A DNA stretch of 64,000 nucleotides from JBJYKD01 sp049310025 (lineage in GTDB: Bacteria > Bacillota > Thermosediminibacteria > Thermosediminibacterales > Tepidanaerobacteraceae). The translations under genes were made by a program, and so were the position numbers. The notes beneath the pieces are model-generated. The model was not told the origin of the DNA, did no database searches, and was given only the letters and a program-made list of their open reading frames with translations. Positions 31,166 through 40,892 of the stretch are shown piece by piece (within the stretch, counting starts at the first letter, position 1; every line of letters begins with the position of its first letter). Location: contig NZ_JBJYKD010000010.1 of assembly GCF_049310025.1 (NCBI RefSeq), positions 1-64,000 of the forward strand. Direction: 5' to 3'.

Positions 31166-31633
31166 TCAACGCGCGTTATATTCTTTAAAGGCTTTCTCCA
31201 TCTCCCGCTGGGCATCCTTCCTCTTAATATCTTCCCGCCTGTCGTAAATGGTCTTGCCCTTCGCCACTGCCAGTTCCACCTTCACAAGACCGCGCTCATT
31301 AAGATAGACCCTTAAAGGGATAAGGGTCAGACCTTTCTCCTTTACAAGCCCGAAAAGGCGGTCAATCTCCCGCCTGTGCATAAGGAGTTTGCGCGTCCTG
31401 AGCGGGTCCTTGTTGAATATGTTGCCCTGCTCGTAAGGGCTAATGTGCATATTGTATAAAAACAGTTCACCGTTTTCCACCCTGGCGAAGCTGTCTTTCA
31501 GGTTGCCCTTTCCGGCCCTCAGCGACTTGACCTCCGTGCCCGAAAGGGCAATGCCGGCCTCATAGGTTTCCAGTATGTGATAATCGTGCCGGGCCTTCCG
31601 GTTGGTGACAAGGTCGCGGGATTTTCTTTCCAT
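31166..31633 (-). CDS. smpB: SsrA-binding protein SmpB
   Basis: The 155-residue protein has RKARHDYHILETYEAGIALSGTEVKSLRAG, LFLYNMHISPYEQGN and the basic C-terminal tail (RREDIKRKDAQREMEKAFKEY) that occupies the ribosomal A site in trans-translation. It follows rnr, a common pairing, since RNase R degrades the non-stop mRNAs. A tmRNA gene is not visible in the window. Confidence 0.97.
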   Translation of the reverse strand: MERKSRDLVTNRKARHDYHILETYEAGIALSGTEVKSLRAGKGNLKDSFARVENGELFLYNMHISPYEQGNIFNKDPLRTRKLLMHRREIDRLFGLVKEKGLTLIPLRVYLNERGLVKVELAVAKGKTIYDRREDIKRKDAQREMEKAFKEYNAR

Positions 31634-31708
31634 TTCAAAACCCCCAAAATAAATTGCTCAATGCCAGATAAATTATATCAAAAAGGCTCATCATACACAA
31701 TGTTCATA

Positions 31709-33823
31709 CTAATCGTCTGCCAGAGCAAAATCTATCTGCCGTTCGGGCACATTCACCCTTATCACCTTAACCTTTACCGTGTCGCCTATGCGGAAAACCT
31801 TTCCGGTGCGCTCTCCTCTGAGTGTTATGCTTTTTTCGTCAAAGTGGTAATAGTCGTCCTCCAGGTTGCTCACATGGACCAGGCCCTCAACGGTGTTTTC
31901 CAGTTCCACGAACATGCCGAAAGGCGTTACACTGGATACAATCCCATTGTACACATTTCCAATCCTCCTGCTCATGTACTCGGCGATTTTTAAATCCGTT
32001 GTCTCCCGTTCGGCCTCCTCGGCTATGCGCTCCCGCTCGGAGGAAATCTTTGCGATCTTGCCTATCACCCTGTTGAGTTTTTCCTGCCGCTTCAAATCAA
32101 GCTTTCCTTCCAGATGCTCTTTTATTATCCTGTGGATCACAAGGTCGGGGTAGCGGCGAATGGGAGAGGTAAAATGGGTGTAAAAATGGGCCGCCAGGCC
32201 GAAATGACCCACGTTCTCCTCACTGTAACGCGCCCGCTTTAGGGATCTTAAAAGCACGGTATTCACCAGCCGCTCTTCGGACCGCCCTTTGACTTTTTCC
32301 AGTATCTGCTGGAGGGCCTTGGGCTTTACGTTTTTAACTCCCTTTATGGTGTAGCCAAGGCTGTACAAAAATTCCCTCAGGGCAAATATCTTCTCCTCGT
32401 CGGGCACCTCATGAATCCTGTATACAAATGGGACTTTCAGCCAGTACATGTGCTCGGCTATAACCTCATTGGCCGCCAGCATGAATTCCTCTATGATGCG
32501 GTTTGAAATCCGTCTTTCCTCCTTTACCACATCCACCGGATTTCCCCTGTCATCCAGGATAACCTTGGCCTCTTCTATGTTAAAATCTATGCTTCCCCTT
32601 GAAAAACGCTTCTGCCACAGTTTCATGGCCAGTTCTTCCATCAACCGGAAGTCTTCCACCAGGTACTCGTAACGCCTTATTGTATCCGGGTCTTTTTCTT
32701 CCAATATTTTGGTGACTTCCGTATAAGTCATTCTCTCACATGTCTTTATAACGCTTGGTGTTATCCTGTAGCTTTTGACTTCGGCTCTTGCATCGAAGTC
32801 GATGATTACGCTCATGGCAAGTCGCAAAGTTCTGGGGTTTAAGCTGCAGATGCCGTTTGAAAGCTTTGGAGGCAGCATGGGGATCACCCTGTCCACAAGG
32901 TAAACGCTGCATCCCCTTTTCATCGCTTCTATATCCAGAGGGCTTTTTTCCCTTACGTAATGGCTCACATCGGCGATGTGCACCCCCAGCCTGTATCCAC
33001 CTTCAATCCTTTCCACCGATACGGCGTCATCCAGGTCTTTAGCATCTTCTCCGTCGATGGTAACGATTTTTTTATCTCTGAAATCCTCTCTGCCCACCAG
33101 GTCGGAATCCATCACCTCATCGGGGATTTCCTGAAGCTGCTTCAGCACCCTGTTCGGAAATTCCAGAGGAAGGTCGTATTTTTTAATGATGGACAGTATG
33201 TCGATCCCCGGTTCATCCTTGAAACCCAGCACCTCTATAACTTCTCCCTCAGGGTTGCGCCGTTTTTCCGGCCATCTGGTTATTTTAACAACCACCTTCT
33301 GCCCGGATCTGGCCCCCATTGTCCGGTCCCCGGGTATAAAGATGTCGTAGAAAAATCTCTTATCATCAGGGGTCACAAACGCAAAATGCTTTTCTTTTTC
33401 AATGGTCCCCACGACCTTTTTGCCGGCTCTTTTCAGAATCCGTATAACCTCGCCCTCCGCCTTGGCGCCGCCACGGGCCCGCACTTTGGGCCGTACCAGA
33501 ACTGTATCCCCGTGCAGGGCGCCGTTTAAGTCCTCCTGGCTTATATATATGTCTTCAAGTTCCTCATTTTCCGGGATCAAAAAGGCATAACCTCTGGGGT
33601 GGCCTTCCAGGCGCCCCACCACCAGGTTCATCTTTTCGGGAATACCGTACCGCCCCCGCCGCGTCCTTACCACAAGTCCTTCTTTTTCCATGTAATTCAG
33701 CGCCTTTAGGAGCAAGTCCAGTTCTCCGGGCTGGATATTTAACGCCTGTGCCAGTTCCCACTCCGTCATTGGCTTGTAGGCTTTTTCTTTCATAAAATTA
33801 AGAAGTTGTTCTTTTAAAGGCAT
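31709..33823 (-). CDS. rnr: Ribonuclease R
   Basis: The 704-residue exoribonuclease has an N-terminal winged helix (1-65), cold-shock domains (about 70-225), the RNB catalytic domain with DGEDAKDLDDAVSVE (active-site aspartates near 255-265), HFTSPIRRYPDLVIHR, and a C-terminal S1 domain (GIVSSVTPFGMFVELEN). It degrades structured RNA and works with SmpB. AGGAGG precedes the ATG. There is no long lysine tail. Confidence 0.96.
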   Translation of the reverse strand: MPLKEQLLNFMKEKAYKPMTEWELAQALNIQPGELDLLLKALNYMEKEGLVVRTRRGRYGIPEKMNLVVGRLEGHPRGYAFLIPENEELEDIYISQEDLNGALHGDTVLVRPKVRARGGAKAEGEVIRILKRAGKKVVGTIEKEKHFAFVTPDDKRFFYDIFIPGDRTMGARSGQKVVVKITRWPEKRRNPEGEVIEVLGFKDEPGIDILSIIKKYDLPLEFPNRVLKQLQEIPDEVMDSDLVGREDFRDKKIVTIDGEDAKDLDDAVSVERIEGGYRLGVHIADVSHYVREKSPLDIEAMKRGCSVYLVDRVIPMLPPKLSNGICSLNPRTLRLAMSVIIDFDARAEVKSYRITPSVIKTCERMTYTEVTKILEEKDPDTIRRYEYLVEDFRLMEELAMKLWQKRFSRGSIDFNIEEAKVILDDRGNPVDVVKEERRISNRIIEEFMLAANEVIAEHMYWLKVPFVYRIHEVPDEEKIFALREFLYSLGYTIKGVKNVKPKALQQILEKVKGRSEERLVNTVLLRSLKRARYSEENVGHFGLAAHFYTHFTSPIRRYPDLVIHRIIKEHLEGKLDLKRQEKLNRVIGKIAKISSERERIAEEAERETTDLKIAEYMSRRIGNVYNGIVSSVTPFGMFVELENTVEGLVHVSNLEDDYYHFDEKSITLRGERTGKVFRIGDTVKVKVIRVNVPERQIDFALADD

Positions 33824-33990
33824 GACAGGCCTCCTGATTCAATCGTTATTCAAAAATTATCTCAGATTAAAAACATTACTTCTATTGTACCCTCAAACTG
33901 CATAAATTACAATTTATTATTTCATTGACTCATCGAAACACAATCTGGTATCATAAGACTTAAACATCGAATTGTCCCGGAGGAAGATTC

Positions 33991-34671
33991 ATGACTGCCC
34001 ACGAAAAAAAACAGCTAATCTTCGGCGTAAAAAGGGCTGTGCCCATTGTCATGGGATATATACCGGTAGGTTTCGCCCTGGGAGTGCTCGCAGCCGATGC
34101 CGGTCTTACCCCCCTTCAAATCGGTATGATGTCTCTACTGGTATATGCGGGTTCCGCCCAATTCATAGCGGTCAGCATGCTGTCGACGGGAATGGGCCCT
34201 TTGCCCATAATAGCGACCACCTTTCTGGTGAACCTGCGCCACATCCTTTTTAGCGCGTCCTTGAGCCCCTATTTTAAGGAGATAAGCCGGAGACTTATTC
34301 CTTTCATTTCTTTTTACATTACCGACGAGAGCTTCGCGGTAAGCATCACCGACGTAAAGGAAGGAAACCTATCCCACGCTTATTTCCTGGGCCTTTATAT
34401 AACTTCTTATTTGAGCTGGGTAGTAAGCACTGTTCTGGGGGCGGCCTTCGGCGCATTGATACCGGATACAAAAGCACTGGGCTTTGATTTTGCGCTGCCG
34501 GGCATGTTCATGGCACTACTGTGCATGCAGATTAAAGATTATAAGAATAAAGTTGTGGCCGCGGTAGCAGGGGGGTTGTCTATATTTTTCATATACACCG
34601 TCCCCGGAAACTGGAATGTTATTCTGGCTACGGTCATCGCAGCAGCAATAGGGGTGTTAATAGAAAAATGA
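33991..34671 (+). CDS. azlC: AzlC-family branched-chain amino acid exporter, large subunit
   Basis: The 226-residue membrane protein (about six helices) has the AzlC signature GYIPVGFALGVLAADAGL and FLVNLRHILFSASL. With AzlD it exports branched-chain amino acids. CGGAGGA precedes the ATG. Its end overlaps azlD by four bases. The pair is divergent from rnr. Confidence 0.93.
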   Translation: MTAHEKKQLIFGVKRAVPIVMGYIPVGFALGVLAADAGLTPLQIGMMSLLVYAGSAQFIAVSMLSTGMGPLPIIATTFLVNLRHILFSASLSPYFKEISRRLIPFISFYITDESFAVSITDVKEGNLSHAYFLGLYITSYLSWVVSTVLGAAFGALIPDTKALGFDFALPGMFMALLCMQIKDYKNKVVAAVAGGLSIFFIYTVPGNWNVILATVIAAAIGVLIEK

Positions 34672-34994
34672 GTATTGATGTAAACTACTTATACCTCATT
34701 ATAGGGATGGGAATCGTAACATACCTTCCCCGCATGATTCCGGCTGCGGTTTTATCAAAAAGGAAAATCCCGGAACTCTTAATTAAATTCCTGAGCTATA
34801 TACCTGCCGCGGTGCTGTCTGCTCTCTTTTTCCCCAGCGTATTGATGGTAGATAATAAAATAAGCATCAGCACGTCAAACACATTGCTGTTGACATCTTT
34901 GTTAACTTTCCCCCTGGCCTATAAGACGAGAAATATGTTTTTAACGGTAATTGCGGGCATGGTGATTATAGTCTTATTGAACAGGCTGGTTTAG
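34668..34994 (+). CDS. azlD: AzlD-family exporter, small subunit
   Basis: The 108-residue protein has four hydrophobic helices and the MGIVTYLPRMIPAAVLSKRKIPE opening of AzlD. It overlaps azlC (ATGA) and so is coupled. It is the partner subunit of AzlC. Confidence 0.92.
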   Translation: MSIDVNYLYLIIGMGIVTYLPRMIPAAVLSKRKIPELLIKFLSYIPAAVLSALFFPSVLMVDNKISISTSNTLLLTSLLTFPLAYKTRNMFLTVIAGMVIIVLLNRLV

Positions 34995-35011
34995 TTTAAT
35001 TTTCTCCCGGC

Positions 35012-36145
35012 TTATATCAAAAACCAAATGCCGGCCGCCGCTAAAACTCCCATAATCCCCCCAAAGTAGAAGGGGGCCGAGGCTCCGAAAAGGTTCCACA
35101 GCGTTCCGGCCAGGATGGACGCCGGGAGTAAGCCTATGCCCACCAGCGTGGCATGAAGCCCTATCAGCGTGCCTTTCAGCTCTTCGGGGGCGACGTCCGT
35201 TATAAAAGCTTTCTCCACCCCTTCAGTAAAAGCTATGTAAAAGCCGTAAATACCAAAAAGCGCCCAGATGGCAGCCGGCGTCTTAGCCAGTGCGAAACCA
35301 AAATACACCAGACCGTATACCATATAGCCCGCCACTATCATTATTTTTCTTCCTATCCTGTCCGATAAAAGCCCGGCCGGATAGGAGAACACGTCGTACA
35401 CCACATTGTAGAGGAGATAAAGAAGGAGCACATTTTTGGCGTCAAACCCCACGTTCTGGGCCCTGAGAAGCAGGAACTGATTCGATGAATTGCCCAGGGT
35501 AAAGATGAACATGAGGATTAAAAATGCCTTCAGCCGGGCATCAAGAGCCTTCCAGTTCAGCGAGAGCTTTTTGGTTGTGTTCTTCACTTCGCCTGCTTTT
35601 TCCTTTATGAAAAACAGGATCAGGACGCCAAGAACCGCCGGAATGAGGGAATACAGGAAAACGGCATAATAATTCCCGGGATTTTTGGTCATGAAATAAT
35701 AGGCCAGCACCACCCCTATAGCGGCGCCCAGGGTATCCATGGCCCTGTGAAGCCCGAAGGCCCTTCCGCGGCCGCCCGCATCGGCCGACTCGGCTATAAG
35801 GGCATCCCTGGGAGCCGTCCTTATCCCCTTGCCAAATCTATCCGCCACCCTTCCGAGCAGAACGAAATGCCAGGATGTGGCAAGATAAAGCAGCAGCTTG
35901 CCCAGAGTGGAAAATCCGTATCCGGCAATAGTAAAAGGTTTTCTCTTATTCATTTTGTCGGAAAAATATCCGGAAAACACTTTCAGGAGGCTGGCAAGAC
36001 TTTCGGCTATTCCCTCAATGGTGCCAACAATAAGGGGAGTGGCCCCCAGCTTTGTAGTCAGGAATATGGGCAATAGAGGATAAACCATCTCGGTGCTTAT
36101 ATCAGTAAGGAGGCTTGTAAGCCCCAGCAATATAATGTTAAACAT
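35012..36145 (-). CDS. MFS transporter
   Basis: From ATG at 36145, 377 residues with twelve predicted helices. LTDISTEMVYPLLPIFLTTKLGA, GRVADRFGKGIRTAPRDALIAES and LLSDRIGRKIMIVAGY are MFS loops of the group often annotated as drug or metal-linked permeases. I place the start here because AAGGGA precedes it and the upstream gene's TGA ends one base earlier. Coupling to a ChrB-like protein suggests export of a toxic ion or compound; substrate unknown. Confidence 0.85.
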   Translation of the reverse strand: MFNIILLGLTSLLTDISTEMVYPLLPIFLTTKLGATPLIVGTIEGIAESLASLLKVFSGYFSDKMNKRKPFTIAGYGFSTLGKLLLYLATSWHFVLLGRVADRFGKGIRTAPRDALIAESADAGGRGRAFGLHRAMDTLGAAIGVVLAYYFMTKNPGNYYAVFLYSLIPAVLGVLILFFIKEKAGEVKNTTKKLSLNWKALDARLKAFLILMFIFTLGNSSNQFLLLRAQNVGFDAKNVLLLYLLYNVVYDVFSYPAGLLSDRIGRKIMIVAGYMVYGLVYFGFALAKTPAAIWALFGIYGFYIAFTEGVEKAFITDVAPEELKGTLIGLHATLVGIGLLPASILAGTLWNLFGASAPFYFGGIMGVLAAAGIWFLI

Positions 36146-36146
36146 A

Positions 36147-36689
36147 TCACATCGTCCCTTCTTTTTTATATATGGTCTGGGCAAATTCAAAAAACATCTC
36201 CCGGCATATTGCAAGCATTTCTTCGGCTTTTTGCCTCATCGACGCCTCAAAAAAATCCCTTTCTTTTATTTTTTCATACCATCTCGAAAGCTTTTCAAGT
36301 TCCTCATCGTTTTCCTCCAGTTCCGCAAAGGTGAAATTTTGCCTCTCCGTCTCTTTTTTTATTTCGTCAAAAAAGTCCTCGCACTTATCCATCAATTCCC
36401 TGTATTCCAGGTCCCTCTGTTCGTTAAATTTTGAAATGAGGGCTTTTTCACCTTCTCCGGAAAGATTGATCACTTCGAATAATAACGCCTCTCCCCCCGA
36501 TGTCTTGATTTCCTCCACCAGGCCGGTAAATTCTTCCGCCAGATGGTTTATTTTTGGATATATGGCCACCGATTGCTGCAGGTAAAGTGCACCCATGTCT
36601 TTTATTTTGCGCCATGCCCTGACGCGTAAAGTGGAAGGCTCTGCCGGCACTTTATAAATTAAAATCATCCAGGATAAACGTTCTTTCAC
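36147..36689 (-). CDS. ChrB N-terminal-like protein
   Basis: From GTG at 36689 (AGGGGTGAG in front) 180 residues. MILIYKVPAEPSTLRVRAWRKIKDMGA and LYLQQSVAIYP match the ChrB N-terminal domain found in chromate-resistance regulators; the rest is helical and charged. It is the first gene of a two-gene unit with the MFS transporter and lies behind a 16-bp palindrome, so it may be the sensor of that operon. No separate chromate permease ChrA is present. Confidence 0.75.
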   Translation of the reverse strand: MKERLSWMILIYKVPAEPSTLRVRAWRKIKDMGALYLQQSVAIYPKINHLAEEFTGLVEEIKTSGGEALLFEVINLSGEGEKALISKFNEQRDLEYRELMDKCEDFFDEIKKETERQNFTFAELEENDEELEKLSRWYEKIKERDFFEASMRQKAEEMLAICREMFFEFAQTIYKKEGTM

Positions 36690-36727
36690 GAGCTCACCCC
36701 TATGCAACATTTGTTTATATTTTAAAT

Positions 36728-36743
36728 TGTAACATATGTTACA
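36728..36743. promoter_or_regulatory. Perfect 16-bp palindrome, likely operator
   Basis: TGTAACATATGTTACA lies 39 bases upstream of the ChrB-like start, next to AT-rich promoter sequence. A perfect palindrome of this length is typical of a dimeric repressor site. Confidence 0.6.
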
Positions 36744-36844
36744 CCACAATGCAATTATCAGTTTTTAATTTTCACTCTGATGCTTTATTAAGATTTCTCT
36801 ATAACAAAAACAAGAGTAAGAAATTATTGCAGCATGATCAAAAC

Positions 36845-36883
36845 AAAAAAGCAAGGATTCCAGGACGAATCCCTGCTTTTTTA
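36845..36883 (-). terminator. hppA terminator
   Basis: Minus-strand GCAGGGATTC / GAATCCTTGC stem (one G-U pair) with T6 tail follows the hppA stop by 13 bases. The A-tract on the other side makes it potentially bidirectional. Confidence 0.8.
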
Positions 36884-36895
36884 TGCGTACCCCGC

Positions 36896-38902
36896 TTATC
36901 TCATAAACAGCGGCGCGAATACCAGTGAGACAATGGTCATTAATTTTATCAGGATGTTGAGGGACGGCCCGGATGTATCTTTAAAGGGGTCGCCCACGGT
37001 ATCTCCCACCACCGCCGCGGCATGGGTGGGTGTGCCCTTCCCGCCGTAGTTGCCCGATTCAATGTATTTTTTGGCATTGTCCCATGCTCCGCCGGAGTTG
37101 GCCATCTGAATGGCTATCATTACGCCCGTTACAAGAGCGCCGGCCAGCAGTCCTCCGAGGGCTTCTTTGCCGAAGATGAGCCCCACGGCCAGAGGGGCAA
37201 CGACGGCCAGGAGTCCCGGGATTATCATTTCCTTCAATGCAGCCGAGGTGCTGATGTCAACGCATCTGGCATAGTTGGGCTTTGCTTTGCCTTCCATCAG
37301 CCCGGGTATTTCCTTGAACTGCCTTCTCACTTCTTCTATCATATGAAATGCGGCTTTGCCGACGGCTTCCATGGTCATGGCCGAGAATAGATATGGCAGC
37401 ATGCCGCCAATTAAGAGGCCCATGATGACATCCGCCCTGAGAAGGTTAATCCCTTCCTTTAGCCCTGCGGCAGTGGTGTAGGCTGAAAACAGAGCCAGCG
37501 CCGTCAGGGCAGCGGACCCTATGGCAAACCCCTTGCCGATAGCGGCGGTGGTGTTGCCCACGGAGTCGAGCTTATCGGTTATCTTCCTGACATCGGGCGG
37601 CAGTTCCGACATCTCGGCAATTCCGCCGGCGTTGTCGGCTATGGGGCCGTAGGCGTCTACGGCAACGGTCATGCCTGTGGTGGAAAGCATTCCTATGGCC
37701 GCCAGGGCAATACCGTAAAGACCTGCGAATTTATAAGCTATTATTATGGCAAAAGCTATGAACAGCACCGGTAGGGCTGTGCTCTTCATACCCACCGCAA
37801 GACCCGATATGATGTTGGTGGCAGGCCCCGTCTGGGAAGACATGGCTATGCCCTGTACCGGGGCGTTGTCGGCTGATGTGTAGTATTCTGTTATCATTCC
37901 TATAATTATTCCCACAATGATTCCCGAAGTGGTGGCGTAAAATACTCCCAGTTCGCCTAATAGCATCCTGCTTAAAAAGAACGACGCTATTATGACCAAT
38001 ATCCCGCTGGCAAATGTGCCGTTAGACAGGGCCTTCTGTGGGTTGGCCCCTTCGCCGGTCCTGACGAAAAGGGTACCTATGATGGAACTCAAGATTCCCG
38101 CCGCGGCTATTATCATCGGAAAGATTATCCCTTTTATGCCGTAAGTCTGCCCGGTGGCGGTGCTCACCGCCACGGCGCCTATGGCCATGCCGGATACAAT
38201 GGAACCAACATAGGACTCAAAGAGATCCGCACCCATTCCGGCAACGTCGCCCACATTATCTCCCACGTTGTCGGCGATAACCGCGGGGTTTCTCGGGTCG
38301 TCCTCGGGTATGCCCGCCTCGACCTTTCCCACAAGGTCCGCCCCCACGTCTGCGGCCTTGGTGTATATGCCGCCACCCACCCTGGCGAAGAGTGCTATGG
38401 AGCTGGCTCCAAGGGCGAACCCGTTTATCACGTCAAAGCTTTTTACGTCGGCGGGATCGCCGAACACAAAGTAGAGTATGCCGAGCCCCAAAAGGCCCAG
38501 GCCCACCACGGACATCCCCATGACCGCCCCGCCGGAAAAGGCTATGGAGAGGGCCTTATTCTGCCCTTCCCTGGCCGCGTTGGCGGTGCGTACATTCGCC
38601 CTGGTGGCCACGTTCATGCCTATAAATCCGGCCAGAACCGAAGCTACGGTACCCGTTATGTAGCTCACGGCCGTCTGCCAGTTGATGAATATGCTTATCA
38701 CGGCAAACATCACTATTACGAACATGGCAAGCGCCCTGTATTCCCTAAAAAGAAAAGCCATAGCTCCTTCATGTATGGCATCGGAAATTTCTTTCATCCG
38801 GTCGGTTCCCACAGGGCTTTTAACCACACGCATGGCAAGCATGCATGCAAAAGCTAAAGCTGCGATTCCCATGATTGGTGCAATAACTATTAAGTTTTCC
38901 AT
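36896..38902 (-). CDS. hppA: Membrane pyrophosphatase (ion-pumping)
   Basis: The 668-residue protein has about sixteen helices and the conserved loops AADVGADLVGKVEAGIPEDDPRNPA, DNVGDNVGDVAGMGADLFESY and TGPATNIISG. Alanine in the GNTTAAIGKGFAIGSAA loop is typical of K+-dependent enzymes, which include Na+ pumps. It hydrolyses pyrophosphate to drive ion export, an energy-saving trait of anaerobes. Whether it moves Na+ or H+ cannot be decided here. TTTGGAGGG precedes the ATG. Confidence 0.96.
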   Translation of the reverse strand: MENLIVIAPIMGIAALAFACMLAMRVVKSPVGTDRMKEISDAIHEGAMAFLFREYRALAMFVIVMFAVISIFINWQTAVSYITGTVASVLAGFIGMNVATRANVRTANAAREGQNKALSIAFSGGAVMGMSVVGLGLLGLGILYFVFGDPADVKSFDVINGFALGASSIALFARVGGGIYTKAADVGADLVGKVEAGIPEDDPRNPAVIADNVGDNVGDVAGMGADLFESYVGSIVSGMAIGAVAVSTATGQTYGIKGIIFPMIIAAAGILSSIIGTLFVRTGEGANPQKALSNGTFASGILVIIASFFLSRMLLGELGVFYATTSGIIVGIIIGMITEYYTSADNAPVQGIAMSSQTGPATNIISGLAVGMKSTALPVLFIAFAIIIAYKFAGLYGIALAAIGMLSTTGMTVAVDAYGPIADNAGGIAEMSELPPDVRKITDKLDSVGNTTAAIGKGFAIGSAALTALALFSAYTTAAGLKEGINLLRADVIMGLLIGGMLPYLFSAMTMEAVGKAAFHMIEEVRRQFKEIPGLMEGKAKPNYARCVDISTSAALKEMIIPGLLAVVAPLAVGLIFGKEALGGLLAGALVTGVMIAIQMANSGGAWDNAKKYIESGNYGGKGTPTHAAAVVGDTVGDPFKDTSGPSLNILIKLMTIVSLVFAPLFMR

Positions 38903-38939
38903 TTAAATGTCCCTCCAAAAATTTTACGTAAATACATGG

Positions 38940-39167
38940 TTAGCGCAAGAAAACCATCATCACGATGGACATAGCCAGAAAAGCCACGGCAAGGATTTCC
39001 GTAAACCGTGCCAGCTTATCGTCGATACCCTTCTTTTTGCCAAAGAAGGTTTCGGCACCGCCGGCGATGCTCCCCGAAAGGCCGGCACTTTTACCGGACT
39101 GGAGCAAAACCGTCGCAATGAGGCCCAGACATATTAATAAATACACAATAATCAGGAAAATCTCCAT
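38940..39167 (-). CDS. secG: Preprotein translocase subunit SecG
   Basis: The 75-residue protein has two membrane helices and the SecG core CLGLIATVLLQSGKSAGLSGSIAGGAETFFGKKKG. It assists SecYE-mediated export. GGGAGGTG precedes the ATG. It is upstream of hppA by 37 bases and may be co-transcribed with it. Confidence 0.95.
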   Translation of the reverse strand: MEIFLIIVYLLICLGLIATVLLQSGKSAGLSGSIAGGAETFFGKKKGIDDKLARFTEILAVAFLAMSIVMMVFLR

Positions 39168-39199
39168 CAGAACACCTCCCGTATAAATTCAACGAATGT

Positions 39200-39228
39200 A
39201 TTTTATCACAAAGCCCTTAAAAACTCAA
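39200..39228 (-). promoter_or_regulatory. secG promoter
   Basis: Minus-strand TTGAGT and TAAAAT are separated by 17 bases, about 30 bases before the secG start. Confidence 0.6.
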
Positions 39229-39492
39229 CATTTGCAGGAAAATAAATGCGGTATATATTCTTGAAATTGTATACAATAAATCACAAATAGCCACATTTTA
39301 GCAGCTATAATTTAATTTAAATACATCATTATTATGGAATTATCTTCAATTAATACCGCATATTCTCCGATATATGCCTGTATATCGCATTTATATCCAC
39401 CTACACGGCAACTTTTCCCGTTAAATATGAAAGCTTTACTGCCGCTGAAGCATTGACTATATATTTTTCAAACACTTTTGATAAAATTCATA

Positions 39493-39517
39493 GGTGACCG
39501 GAATTTCTCCGGTCACC
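39493..39517 (-). terminator. Terminator of the glycolytic operon
   Basis: A perfect 9-bp stem (GGTGACCGG / CCGGTCACC) with a seven-base loop lies 48 bases after the eno stop; the downstream tail (TATGAATTTTATC) is only moderately T-rich. Confidence 0.55.
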
Positions 39518-39564
39518 ATGAGTTTGCCCTCTTGTGCTTTTTATCCCCATTTCGTTTGGATATT

Positions 39565-40851
39565 TTACCGCTTTATATTATAGAAAGCCCCAAGTCCCAG
39601 ATACTGTGCCGCCATATCCAGCTCTCCCTCTATTCTGAGCAGCTGGTTGTACTTGGCCACCCTGTCGGTGCGGGAAGGCGCCCCCGTCTTTATCTGCCCG
39701 GCGTTGACGCCCACGACAAGGTCGGCGATTGTAGTGTCCTCGGTTTCTCCTGAACGATGGGACACCACCGCGGTATATCCAGCTCTTTCGGCCATCTGGA
39801 TGGCGTCGAGGGTTTCGGTGAGTGTTCCTATCTGATTCAGCTTTATCAGTATGGAGTTGGCAACGCCCATCTCAATACCCCTTGAGAGGCGCTCTGTGTT
39901 GGTCACGAAGAGGTCGTCGCCCACCAGCTGTACCTTTTTGCCGAGGCTTTGGGTCAGCAGCTTCCACCCCTCCCAGTCTTCCTCGGCCATGCCGTCTTCA
40001 ATGGATATGATGGGGTATTTCTCGATAAGGTGGGAATAGTAATCCACCATACCGGCGGAATCGTACTCCAGGCCTTCTCCCTTTAACTGGTATTTTCCGT
40101 CGCTGTAAAGTTCCGAAGATGCTATGTCGAGGGCCACATATATGTCTTTGCCGGGGGTGTAGCCGGCCTTTTCAATGGCTTCCACAATGAATTTTATGGC
40201 TTCTTCATTGGAAGAAAGGTTCGGCGCAAAGCCGCCCTCATCGCCGACGGTGGTGCTGAGGCCTTTTTCGGCCAGGACCTTTTTCAGGGCGTGAAAGGTT
40301 TCTGCGCCCATTCTGAGGGCATGGGCAAAATTCTCCGCTCCCACCGGCATTATCATGAACTCCTGAATGTCCACATTGTTATCCGCGTGTTTGCCGCCGT
40401 TTAAAATGTTCATCATCGGGATGGGAAGCACCTTGGCGTTGGCGCCACCGATATAGCGGTACAGGCTCAACCCCAGGAAGTTGGCGGCCGCCCTGGCGCA
40501 GGCCAGTGAGACTCCGAGGATGGCGTTGGCCCCGAGCTTGCCTTTATTGGAGGTGCCATCCAGGTCAATCAGCAATTTATCTATGCCAACCTGATCAAGG
40601 GCGTCCTTCCCCTGCAGTTCAGGCGCAATGACATTATTCACATTTTCCACGGCCTTGAGTACACCCTTGCCGCCGAACCTCTTCATGTCTTTATCCCTTA
40701 GCTCCACCGCCTCGAACTGGCCGGTGGAGGCTCCAGACGGAACCGCGGCACGTCCCACAGTCCCATCTTCGAGCACCACTTCCACTTCCACCGTGGGATT
40801 TCCGCGGGAATCGAGTATTTCTCTGGCAAACACATCAAGTATTGTAGACAT
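39565..40851 (-). CDS. eno: Enolase
   Basis: The 428-residue enzyme converts 2-phosphoglycerate to phosphoenolpyruvate. MSTILDVFAREILDSRGNPTVEVEV, STTVGDEGGFAPNL, ISIEDGMAEEDWEGW, LVGDDLFVTN and SHRSGETEDTTIAD are all present, including catalytic Glu, Lys and Mg ligands. ATG at 40851 follows AAAGGTGG; an ATG eight codons upstream is less likely. Last gene of the glycolytic cluster. Confidence 0.98.
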   Translation of the reverse strand: MSTILDVFAREILDSRGNPTVEVEVVLEDGTVGRAAVPSGASTGQFEAVELRDKDMKRFGGKGVLKAVENVNNVIAPELQGKDALDQVGIDKLLIDLDGTSNKGKLGANAILGVSLACARAAANFLGLSLYRYIGGANAKVLPIPMMNILNGGKHADNNVDIQEFMIMPVGAENFAHALRMGAETFHALKKVLAEKGLSTTVGDEGGFAPNLSSNEEAIKFIVEAIEKAGYTPGKDIYVALDIASSELYSDGKYQLKGEGLEYDSAGMVDYYSHLIEKYPIISIEDGMAEEDWEGWKLLTQSLGKKVQLVGDDLFVTNTERLSRGIEMGVANSILIKLNQIGTLTETLDAIQMAERAGYTAVVSHRSGETEDTTIADLVVGVNAGQIKTGAPSRTDRVAKYNQLLRIEGELDMAAQYLGLGAFYNIKR

Positions 40852-40892
40852 TTTTACCACCTTTCCTTTATCCATATTATTGAATTATTTTA

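Larger units (their letters stand above)
39168..39564. other. Intergenic region between secG and eno
   Basis: About 400 AT-rich bases. It holds the secG promoter (39200-39228) and the eno terminator (39493-39517). A GCGGTAT / ATACCGC inverted repeat (near 39248 and 39354) spans about 110 bases. I see no open reading frame with a ribosome site. Confidence 0.7.
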
